Origin: Biomphalaria glabrata
Lineage: Eukaryota; Mollusca; Gastropoda; Planorbidae
Reading direction: 5' to 3'
Assembly (NCBI RefSeq): GCF_947242115.1
Contig: NC_074721.1
Location: forward strand, 682,001 to 746,000
Length of the DNA: 64,000 nt
Shown here: positions 33,330-43,900 of the stretch, piece after piece
Layout of the letters: the number at the start of each line of letters is the position of its first letter
How positions within the stretch are numbered: the first letter of the stretch is position 1
Notes under the pieces: model-generated
Told to the model about the DNA's origin: nothing
The model's input: the letters and a program-made list of their open reading frames with translations, nothing else
The model's database searches: none
Made by a program: the position numbers and the translations under genes

Positions 33330-33595
33330 GATGGGCCAAACTGAAAGAAGCTGGAGCCTGGAGTTTAAAAAAAGGACAGTAATACAAGGTGGTCTGCAAG
33401 AGAGAAAACTACGTGGGCAGTTTCTTTGCAGCTTGACAAAATCATCAAGCTGTTGAAGAAACTTTCTGAATCAGCAACTATAGGATGGACACTAGAAGCA
33501 GCGCACAGAATGAAATCTCTTCAGCACTACTTCTCTTTATTAAGAGACATTTTCACTACTTCAATAGCTGTATCTTTGTATGAATCATCTGACTA
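33330..33595 (+). mobile_element. Possible hAT (ZMYM1/THAP12-like) transposase relic
   Basis: One frame reads TTWAVSLQLDKIIKLLKKLS, then ESATIGWTLEAAHRMKSL, then QHYFSLLRDIFTTSIA up to a stop. Alternating hydrophobics and the WSAR...LDKII..L..L.E...A......L..F.F....RDI layout resemble the segment after the central insertion in hAT-derived ZMYM1-like proteins. No ends or catalytic residues were found, so the assignment is weak. Confidence 0.35.
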
Positions 33596-34855
33596 GTGGT
33601 ACTTTTCTTCAACACGTTCATGGTCTCCTTTGTTTTCAGTGCTCTTAAACTACCCTTTATACTAAGTTACTTCCTGAGAGTAACACAGCACTAGTCAGCG
33701 CTATGGAAGTTAATCCTTAAAATTGAGGATGACCCAGCATGGAAAGAGTTAATACTCTGTGTGGAATACATGCAACAGGGTCACTAACTGATATAACAAT
33801 GTGAAAGGCGGGATTACATGAAAGTGACGTAACATTTAATTTATTTAAAAACAAATTTCAGACACTCAATTTGGGGGAATCTTCAAATTCTCCCCCCCCC
33901 CTTCCTCTCCTCACCCGAGCTATGCCACTGGCTTCAGGGCATTTTTCTTAACTTTTGGAAATTGAATTATCAGAAATTTATAAGTAGAGAGCTTATACAA
34001 GTTTGATAGGCGATATTATATAAAAAAAAAAGAGATACTTCATGAAACAAAGATTTTACATACACAACAACCTTGAGCTTTTTCTAAGTACCACTTGTTT
34101 TTCTGGTCTTGAACCTTTTTTCTTTTGCAACAAAAAAAAAAAAAAAAGAGTTTGTTTAGAAACATAAGAAAAAGATCATGTAAAATACAAACGGAAATAA
34201 AGGCCAACAAAACAAAATAAAATAATGAAACAAATCAAAATAGTAGGACAGGTTCAGTTCAAAATAATCAAAGAACCAGCATCACAGAGGCACAATAGTG
34301 TCTCATCTCAAAAACCAAAACAATGGTTTACAATAATATAATAAATGTCATAATCAAATGACAACATCCATGAGACACACTACTGTCTCATATCAAAACA
34401 AAAGATGTCTTTTACAAAAAATGGCTGCTTGGTTATTCATGGTCTATTGGCTGCCATCCCACGACTTCCTGCAGGAAAATTGAACTGTCTCTTGTAAAAT
34501 ATTAAATGTGCAAAGAAGTTAGATTAGATACTGATTTATCCATTCAAGATTTAAAAAAAAAAAAAAAAAAAATATTTCTTTCTAATTGTTTAGCTTTATT
34601 TATTTTCTTTCTGAATTCAGTAAGCTTAAATTGCTTTTTTTCCTTTTGTTGTTTCAGAGTGTAAGTAAATATAAACAAAAAGATACACCATACAAGTAAT
34701 GCTAGAGCAGACCGACAATGTACAGAACATAAAGTATCAAAAAGACTGGAATATACCAGTCAGCTCTGCTTCATGTTATTTCACAAAGTTGAGAAACAAA
34801 ATAATATATTTGATAAAATACTTTTAATTTTTAATCAACACTCACAGATCTATTT
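33596..34855. other. No gene recognised
   Basis: AT-rich with several A-runs. The part from ~34560 resembles the intron beside the coiled-coil exon at 44081 (see the findings). Confidence 0.5.
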
Positions 34856-34907
34856 CAGTGCTGTCAGAGTCGCTCAAATGTTCACATTGTTTGTTTTGCT
34901 CTTTGAC
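34856..34907 (-). CDS. Candidate alternative/duplicated exon of the coiled-coil gene
   Basis: 52 bp with a TTGCACAG acceptor and GTGAGTG donor on the minus strand, encoding VKEQNKQCEHLSDSDSTEID in phase 0. The coiled-coil exon at 41679-41772 also ends in phase 0, so this exon could be spliced instead of the terminal exon at 37820-37930. Flanking intron text is similar to that beside 44081-44169, suggesting an exon-plus-intron duplication. It may be non-functional. Confidence 0.35.
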
Positions 34908-34992
34908 CTGTGCAAAAAACAACATATGTTATGTGCTAAGTTGAAGTAGAAGCAGAAAGCATTATCAGAGTCAGAATTGGAATATGTAATTT

Positions 34993-35065
34993 TTGTAAAA
35001 TGTTTTACATCAGAGTTAAAGATAATTTACTTCCTAGTCCAGACCTCCAGCAGAATGATGGGGTA
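34993..35065 (-). mobile_element. tRNA-derived SINE, family C (headless fragment)
   Basis: GTAAAATGTTTTACAT, CAGAGTTaAAGATAAttTAC and CTTCCTAGTCCAgACCTCC match 27187-27255 closely. The tRNA-like head is missing. Confidence 0.75.
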
Positions 35066-35351
35066 TTATATGGGGTGTTCATTTTGCAGCTCAATGTATT
35101 TCTAAAATACCAACAGAAGCCATAATAATTTTTAAAAATAAATTTCAAAGAGAGTTTGTGTTTTCACATAAGATCAGAGGGAGCCCTCCACTAGATCCAC
35201 CTATGCAGGTAAAAAAGAAATATCAATAGGTATAAACTATCAACAACCACAATTATATCTCCTTCTATACAAAGTAGATGTGTGCAGGAGAAAGTATTTT
35301 GTTTGGCTGACTGCTGAGGTATTATTATTGTTATTACATTCTTAATATTTA

Positions 35352-35613
35352 TAATGGGGCTGAGTGGTTGAGAACTTGGTTTCCAAATCTGGGATCCTGG
35401 GTTCAAATCTGGGATTTTTATGGCGCCCCTGAGTCCAACCAACTCTAATGGGTACCTGACATTAGTTGGGGAAAGTAAAAGCTGTTGGTCATTTTGCTGG
35501 CCAAATAACCATCCATCCATCCCAGTGGCGCTACAGCCTGCTCATTAACCATTGGTTTAAGAAGTAGATGACCTAAGATCATCTACCCCATAGATCACAA
35601 GGTCTGAAAGGTA
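35352..35613 (+). mobile_element. tRNA-derived SINE, family B, carrying a 30-bp LINE insertion
   Basis: Plus strand: head GGCTGAGTGGTTGAGAACTT, B-box CTGGGTTCAAATCTGG, body '..CTCTAATGGGTACCTGACAT' and AAGTAAAAGCTGTTGGTC, end 'CAAGGTCTGAAAGG'. The body is interrupted at 35509-35538 by a foreign 30-bp piece. Confidence 0.85.
35509..35538 (-). mobile_element. 30-bp extreme 3' end of the RTE-like LINE inside a SINE
   Basis: Thirty bases (CCATCCATCCATCCCAGTGG, then CGCTACAGCC) are identical to the LINE 3' terminus and tail at 20469-20498. Other family B copies lack them at this point. This is what a very early-aborted LINE insertion would leave. Confidence 0.75.
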
Positions 35614-35859
35614 AACATTACTTTTTTGTTTTGGTAACTTTTTAATATTAATAACAGGGTTTGGTAGTCGAGCTCTTGGCTTCTGAACTGAGGGTATCTA
35701 GATTACCTGACATGTTTTTTTCAGTGAACTGATTGTTATGAGGATAAAGTTCAGTATGAGCCTAACCTAATGATTGTACTTTTCTGAATTACATTCTTAT
35801 TGTTTAAAACTTATAGCATAAAATAATGTTTTTGTATCTTGAAAAGAATGCACACAAGA
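35614..35859. other. No gene recognised
   Basis: A second partial family B-like stretch may lie near 35655-35700 (GGTTTGGTAGTCGAGCTCTT). Otherwise anonymous AT-rich DNA. Confidence 0.35.
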
Positions 35860-36230
35860 CTAAGACTGCTTTATTGATCCTTACAGAAACTTCTTGTGAT
35901 TACAAGGACTCTTTTCTCATATAAAGACAACACAACAAAAAAATACACATAATTACAACAGACACAACAAAAAGAGTTCATTCAGCGACTACACACATGT
36001 ATCTTGGTGCATTTCATGTTCCCTGATCAATTAGTGGCGGTGATAGAGTCTGACTGAGTGAAGTACGAACAAGTTTTTGTACCGCTCCGTTCTTGTTTTG
36101 ATTGACAGCAGTTGTCCACTTCGCGACGACCTGACGTAGTTCTGATGGAGCGGGTGGCCGTTGTCTTCCAAGATTTTTTTTATTTTTCTTAGGCACTTTA
36201 ATAGGTGTAACAATAGGTGTTGGGCCCAGT
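35860..36230 (-). mobile_element. CR1/L2-type LINE 3' end fragment
   Basis: Minus strand: KCLRKIKKILEDNGHPLHQN in one frame, then KTRTERYKNLF and HSVRLYH in that frame, the C-terminal 'HPLH......R..R.K.RT.R..N.F...AIR' block of CR1/L2 proteins. It ends in a 3' UTR finishing AGGATCAATAAAGCAGTCTT plus a short tail. The 3' end matches 18655-18722. Confidence 0.7.
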
Positions 36231-37819
36231 ACCTAGTGAATTTGTATGATGAATGCATGTATATATCGTTAAATACATCTATTCAAGCAGAACCTGACCC
36301 CTAATTGTGGTGTTTTTTCCCAGCTAAATTGTAGAATATGAAGGCCCCTTGAGATGCTGTGCTTCTGGCCTTGTAATGGCAGGGGTAACTGAGCATTGAT
36401 CACACAATACAGATAATTAAATGATCATCTATTGTTGATGGTTGACCTTCTAACCAAGAAGCTGATGAATGGCCAAACTCTCATTCCTGACTTCTGGAAA
36501 AAATCCTTTCCTTTGATACAATTGAAATGGCCACTGGCTAAGCTTACTGATTATAGAAGCTGGTAATAAATAACACTAAAAGATGCCTTGATTAAAAACA
36601 TGAATAAATATAGGTGCTTACAACTAGAATATGCATTCTTAAAAAAAAAAAAAATTTTGGTAAACTTTACTAACCCATATAACAGAAAACACATTAATGT
36701 GTTATATATATATTTAGAGAGAAAGAGAGATGTGATAGTCCCTATATATATAGATAGACAGATAGATATAACTTCATTTTGCTATGTAAAAAATGTGAGA
36801 TGATTACAATGAACATAAATGTCAATTCTGGTTTTTAGATGTTCAAACTCTTTCCTGCAGGGTTCACTGTCGCCGCCTCTGTCTTCACTTTCCAATAACA
36901 AACCAACAGGAATGTCTTCCACTCACTAGAACACAGTTTCCACAGTTTTCCTAGGCAACTTCCTGACTAGACAACCCACACAAAGAACCTTGCTGAACCA
37001 TTACTCTAGGGGGATCAAGCCAAGTTCTCGTCTAAAATATTATATTCTTCCTTTTCCACTTAGATGGAATTCCAGTTGCTCCAGTTCATATACAGTGATC
37101 TAATAGTGCACTGTTGCGCCTTGTGCATGCAGAATGACAACAATACATAATTTTGAAAACAAAATGGTGCGCTTGCTTTCAGAACAGAAAATGTAGCCTT
37201 TGCAAGCTGCAAAATATCATGAAATGGGATTTTCAATAGCTTTTCAAATTTTAAGATCTACATATGATAGACAGACAGACCACATTAAACTAATAGTATC
37301 CTTAAAACAAGGCTTTTTGATGCAGTAGTCATTTTGGCGCTAAGTATTGTAGACAGATATTTTATTACCTAATCCATGTGCTGCGCTATACTTGAAATAG
37401 TTGTTACTATATGTTTATTTATCCTTTAAATTGAAGACAGGAGTAATACAAGGCTGTCCCTACACAATAAAATCTGAAAGCAGTTCTTTGGCACAAAGAC
37501 TTGGACAATAACAACTAAGAATACAGACAAGCTCCAGATATTTACCAATGAATGATGTTTATAATGATCTAGAAGAATAGGATAAGATAGTAAAATTCTT
37601 TTTAAAAATTTAAAAAAAAACTAACATGCTGATGGGTAATGTTAAAAGTGTTCAAAATAAGTTTCTGGCGTTGGTGCTTCTATCAAAATAAAAATCAAAG
37701 CACTCACTTTAAAAAATACCTTAATAAAAATCTACATATTTGACATGCACTTCTCATTATTGCTTTTATTACAAGAGAAATTAAGGTGTCAAGTGTCAAT
37801 AAACTATACCTTTGTTGGC
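36231..37819. other. No gene recognised
   Basis: AT-rich, with a small TA/GATA microsatellite near 36700-36765. The stretch 36840-37040 is GC-richer but shows no motif. Confidence 0.5.
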
Positions 37820-37930
37820 TCATTGTTTTTTCTCATTTTTCTTGTCACACAGCTGGATTTTCTGGTTGGTATTTATGTGATTGCTTTCTTCCACTAGTTG
37901 GGCATTTAGCTCCTCAAGAGCAGCAAGTTC
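37820..37930 (-). CDS. Coiled-coil gene, terminal exon
   Basis: Acceptor CAATGCCAG then ELAALEELNAQLVEESNHIN and, in the same frame, TNQKIQLCDKKNEKKQ and TGA. Phase 0 at the start matches the donor of the previous exon. Confidence 0.6.
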   Translation of the reverse strand, partial: ELAALEELNAQLVEESNHINTNQKIQLCDKKNEKKQ

Positions 37931-40900
37931 CTGGCATTGAAACATAAAACTGATCAATGCAATACCAATTTTATAGAATGACATCAGTTCAATATATATA
38001 TTATAAGATAAGATAAGATAATTTTATTGATCCAATCAAATGGAAATTCAGTTTGACTACAAATGACAACATCAGCATAACTACTGTACAATAACAGTAT
38101 AGATGAGGAATTCGAACAACATTCACACACGAAACACATACACATTCCCAACCAGCGCTTTATGAATTTAAACTTCTATGTACTTCTCGATGACGACAGC
38201 TGATCTTGTAACACTCTGACCGAAAGTGGAATAAAGGAGTTTTAAAATCTTTCTGTTTTAGTTCTAATGGAAAGGAGACGACCACTTCTTTCAAGATATT
38301 ATGTAACAGTGGTTTAATGGGTGCAGGTTGTCCTTAAGAAGCGAGAGTGTTTTGGAAAGGCATCTTTCATGAAAAAGCTCTTCAAGAGATGGTAGCTTTA
38401 TTTGAGTGATGTTCGATGCTTTTTTAATTAGTCTATTTAGTCTAAGTCTTTGTGCCAATGAAGTGTTACCATACCAGCAGGTGATGGCAAAGTTAATTAG
38501 ACTGCTGATGGTTGCTGTATAAAAAAGTGAAATAATGGTTTTGTCGATGTTAAATTTTATCTTTCTAAGGTAAAAGAGTCCCTGGTGAATTTTTGTGTAG
38601 AGGTTTTGACAGTGTTCACTCCATTTCAGTTTGTTGTTCTTAGTTGTTCCTAGATATTTATATTTTTGTATTTGTTCTATGGTTTGATTGTTCATCTGAA
38701 TTTCTGCAATATGGCCTTTATTTTTCCTAAAGTCAATAATCATTTCTTTAGTTTTCTGAACATTTAAAATTAGAAACTTGTCTATACACCATTGGTAAAA
38801 GGTGTCAATTATTGAATGGTACAGATTTTCGTCACCTGAAATAAGGCCAATGATTGCTTTGTCGTCAGCAAATTTTATGATGGTAGTGTCAGCTGATAGG
38901 CTCTGAATGTCATTTGTGTATATGGTATACAATACTGGTGACAGGATGCACCCCTGCAGCGCTCCAGTGCTAAGCTCTCTTGTGCCTTACACATGCCATT
39001 CACATTTACATATTGTGGGCGTTTGATAAGAAAGTTTAGAATCCAAGCTTGTATGTTTTTGCTAACGTTCAGTTCAGATAGTTTTTGTATCATGCGATGT
39101 GGTTGGATGGTGTTGAATGCAGATGAAAAATCTACGAATAATACTCTGGCATAGTGTCTCTGAGTATCAAGATGATGGTATAGACCAGTGATGCTCAAAC
39201 TACGGCCCGCGGGCCAGATCCGGGGGACGTGGTTTGGACTGGCCCGCCAAAACATCTACACAAAATGTAGGGAAAAAAAAGGTTGAAAAATGAATTTTTT
39301 TCTGTAAGGACTTTAGCTTTTTCTTCGATGGACTTCATTCTATTTTCTTGTACTATTCATGTTGATTTGTTTTCTATAAGAACACTAGTTGTTTTTTTTC
39401 GGCTACAAGAATTGACAGTTGTTTTAGAGTCTTGGACAATACCACAGCTGTATAGAGCTAGCCCTGTTTTTGACATCTCATGTGTGTAACACTGCACATC
39501 TTTTCTGCATCATTTTGGTTTGTGTACTTTTGACAGCAACATGATTGGTGCCGTATCGTATAACATTTGCACTTTAATGAAATGGGAGAGCTGAAGAAAC
39601 GAAAATTGGATGTTGAAACTTTCAGGTAAAGTTGACAGATCTTTTTTTTTTGTTGGTGGAACATAATAAGCCAACATGTTTGATCTGTAAAATGTGTTTT
39701 TAGGAACATAGCATAAAAAGCATTCTAAAACAAACCATTACAAAAATATGGTGGCATTGTTGGTTTGAGTCACCAAGAAAAGATCGCAAAGTTACGTCTA
39801 GAGTTGAGTGATTGACAAAAATATTTACCAAGAAGTCAAGAAATGAGTATACTGTAATGGAGGCTACAGAGTTGCTCACATTAACAAGAGAAATGAAGCA
39901 TAAAAAGGTGCTTGCTAGCGCTAGCAGTGATGGAATAAAATCGGCCTGAAAAAAAAATGAAGCTGTCAGCCTTTCTGGCATGACAATAGCAAAGTGAGTC
40001 GAGTAGACGGTGTTGGTGAAAATCTCTTCAAAACTAAATGACAGAGCAGCAGATTTTGAAATAATTACTATTGCGGCTGAGGAGTGACGCCAACTGGAAC
40101 TGATTGACTAACAAATCCAGATTTCCAGCTTGAGAAATTTCGAACAATAAGGACAATAGATTTCTACGCCGTGTTGTCTACATAAGCCTTGCACATTTCC
40201 GAACAAAAATTGATGGTATGATCACAATGTTTACAAGCACTTATTTTAGTAGAAAACTTTTTCAGGTATAAGACAACTGAAACCCTTGTTACGTAACTTA
40301 ATTATGGTGTAAGTAGGCCCATTGGAGCCACAAATTTGTAATATAACTATTTAAAATGGTTTATTCTCTATTTCATTTTTTGGTATCTTTTTGTTAATGT
40401 GGCCCGCGACACGAGTGTTAGAAATTAAAATGGCCCACAGGCCGTATAAGGTTGGGCAAAACTGGTATAGACAATTCAGCATGAATAGTATTGCATCTTC
40501 TATACTTCTTGACGGTTTGCAAGCGAACTGGTGCGGTCAAGACCTGTTTCGACTTCTTTCAGTAGATGTTTTAAAATCATTTTCTCCAGGCACTTCATTG
40601 GAATTGATGTAAGTGCTACTGGACGTAGGTCGATGTTGGAAACAATAATCTTCTTTTTAGGTACTGGAATTATTTCAGATGTCTTCCAAATGGAAGACAT
40701 TTTGTGCATTTGCCAGGACTTGTTGAATATAGCACAAAAGATATAAGCCAGTTATTCCGCACATAGCTTTACAAGTTTGCCACTTACTTTGTCGGGTCCC
40801 GAGGCTTTGGCGGTGTTTACTTGTTTAAATATCTTTAGTCACTTCTTGTTTATTGAACAGTTCTTGAGACTGGTTTTTTATTACTGTTTTCAAATGATGC

Positions 40901-43900
40901 CAATAAATCATGGTGGTCTTTCTCAAGCAGTCAAATCGGCAGTAGAAATCATTTAATTCATTGACAAATTTGTTATTGTCAGCGACGCACATTGGTTTGC
41001 GCTTGGGTACGTAGCCAGTAATTTGTTTCAAGCCACTCCAACAAGCTTTAGAGTTATTTTTCTTGAAAGAGCTTTCAATTTTTTCCTTGAATCTCTCTTT
41101 TCCTTCAAATAATTTCTTTTTAAGGGCTCTTTTGGCTGAGATGAATTCAGAAGAACTGCTCTTGAACATTCTTTTTTTTGTATAGAATCGCTTCCTTTAT
41201 TTCTTTGGTCATCCAGGGTCAATTATTACTGATTGTTTTAATTTTCTTCTTTGGTACAATCTTGTTTTCACAAAACTGGATATACGAATTAATGGTTATG
41301 GTAATTTCATCTATGTCAGGGCAGTTGTTTACAAACATGTCCCAATCTGTTTGCTCCAGACAACTTTGTGGCTGAAAAACAACGTCGTCAGACCATGACT
41401 GAATGGACTGTACTTCGGGTTTTGTTGTTTTTTAAAACTGGTTTGTACTTGGGTGTAAGATGGATCATTGTGTGGTCCAACCCTCCGAGAAATAACTATC
41501 GAGATGTGTAGGCCATTTTTATGTTGCTATAGCACATGTCCAAGGTTTTATTGAGCCTTGTAGGACAATTAAAATATTGACATGTTGTTTTTTTATAACA
41601 ATAAGCTATAATGTCAGTAGTCATAGATTTGACAAAGACAAAGAAATAAATGTTATTTCTAGTTTACTAAATTCTTACATCTTTGAGGTTTTTTTTCTCT
41701 TCTTGAAGACTTTTAATCTTAGAACTCAACTCTGACTTCTCTGTGTAATGATTATCAAGTATTTTTTGAAGCCTGAAAGAAAAGAAAAGTTAACATTCCT
41801 AGTGAATCACAAGAGTTATAAAAATCTAGATCCGTCATCAACCTTTTTTTTTCACTCTTTTATATAATAAGCACACTTCTATCATGCAAACATTTTGGGA
41901 ATTATGTAACAAGGATTCAACTGCCTTGTTTTCATTGATCCTTTACATAATGTTAAATAAAATACTTTACAATCAATATAGTAATATAGTATTGTCTCTG
42001 AACGATTATGTTGGAGTGTGGTTTTATATATGGTTACACATACCAGTGATGGGAACAGACTTTACAAAAATTTTAGGAAATTTTGGTCCTATTCCCCCTT
42101 CCCCCCCCCCTTTTTGTAAACTGGCCTGTAGCAGCAACTTAAAATAAGATGTTGCAGAAATTTAAAATATTTTCCTAGCATGTAACTAATGTTTTTATAT
42201 ATAGGTTATATAAGTTACTGCAGAGTTCAGCGACAATGAAAACATTTCCTTCTAGAGCTGACAATCCCTCAAGGCCAATCTACAATCAGTCCTCTTCAAA
42301 GTGAATTTGTTTCAACCTAAGTTCATCAAAAAATAATGAGAACACTCACTGAGCTTCAATACTTTCTTTCTCCTGGAGTAGATTCTTAAATTTGGCATCC
42401 AGCTCTATGTTTCTCTGCTGCTCCTGTTTCACCTCATGCTCTTTTTCTTTCAATGAACTTTCTAGAGACTTGACCCTGAGATCAAGAAAAAAATTGAAAC
42501 TAAATAGAAACTTCTGATGCCTATGCAATAAACGTTTAGTTGACATTTCTGGCAAAGCCTATTACAGTTGAAATATAGGGTTGGGACGTACTGGTTTCAT
42601 TTTAAACATTGTCAATCAAAAAAATGAATTAGAAATAAAGTGTTTAGTTGAATCATTAAGAAAACTGAAATGAAACTATCCAAAAGTGAATGTTGACTAA
42701 AAATTTTTTTTTCTTTTTTTTAAAGTTAAAAAAAAAAAACAGCTTCTGAGATCAACACAGATACACAAATAAGACAAAAGTCCTCAAGCATAAAAAAGAC
42801 TATTAATGTTAAGGCATGATCGCAAAAGTCGAGAGAATTTCAACCACTCAGACATAAAGTCACATTTGCGGAGTTACTTTGAAATGACTTCATGCTGTCA
42901 CATCTCACGAAACAGTATACATTTTTAAAAGGTCCTACTAAAAAGGTGAAGGATGCCTTTTATTTAAAATATTTTAATTTATTGAAGCAACGGTAAGAAT
43001 CACATTTTGTGTGTGTGTGTGTTAATATTCAAACATGGAGTGATAACTTTAATGACATTCAAACTTTTATTTTGCTTCTAAAATTTTATTGACTGCCCCG
43101 TCCCCCTTTGTCAGGACCTTTAAGCCCCTCTCCCTTTCCCCAGTATGAGAAACACTGGAATTTAAATATAGAAATGTGGTGGTTGTACTTTTCTCAGCTC
43201 TCCTTCACCTACAAACTCTCTCTACTGATTGTCCATATCTTGTCAAAATATTTAACAAAAATCTCATTTTTCTATTGTTGCAGTTTCTTCTAGGACATTT
43301 TCATAGGCATTAAAAAGATCATGAGTTGGTCTCACTCTTGACTAAGGTGTATATGTTTATAGTAGGCTAGTGCTAATCTTTTTCTAGTATCTTCAACCTT
43401 TTCTACTAAAGCTGACAATAATTGGATCATCTGATAAGCTTTTTTTAAAAAAATAAAATTTTAATTTCACTTTTTATGTATTTCAAGCTAAGTCTGTCTG
43501 AATAAGTCAATAAATGAAAGCCTACATTTTTTTGATGAGTGTGCTAAGAGGATATAGACTGACTTTACCATTAAAAAAATATTTGCCAAAATGTTTTGCT
43601 TTATATATTATGATGTTCATTACATTGTTTTCATAATACATTCACTAAGTTAATTGTTTTTTTTTTTCCTTTTACTGTTTCAGAATAAGAGTAAATATTT
43701 AAAAAGCTTTGTTCTTGTTTTTTGCTAATTCTAGGATATTATTTTGTACATAACAATGTCTAACAGTGTCATCCATTGGTATTAGTAGGACATTGCAACT
43801 CTTAAGTTTAGTAAGTTATCTTATTTAGACATCCTATTATAATTTATGTCCAAAATGCACATTAGCTGGGGCAATGTAATTTTAAATCTTAAAGTAGACA

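Noticed and set aside
36014-36258. Two short minus-strand frames as a small host protein
   Set aside because: They match the C-terminal text of CR1/L2-type LINE proteins and are followed by a LINE 3' end.
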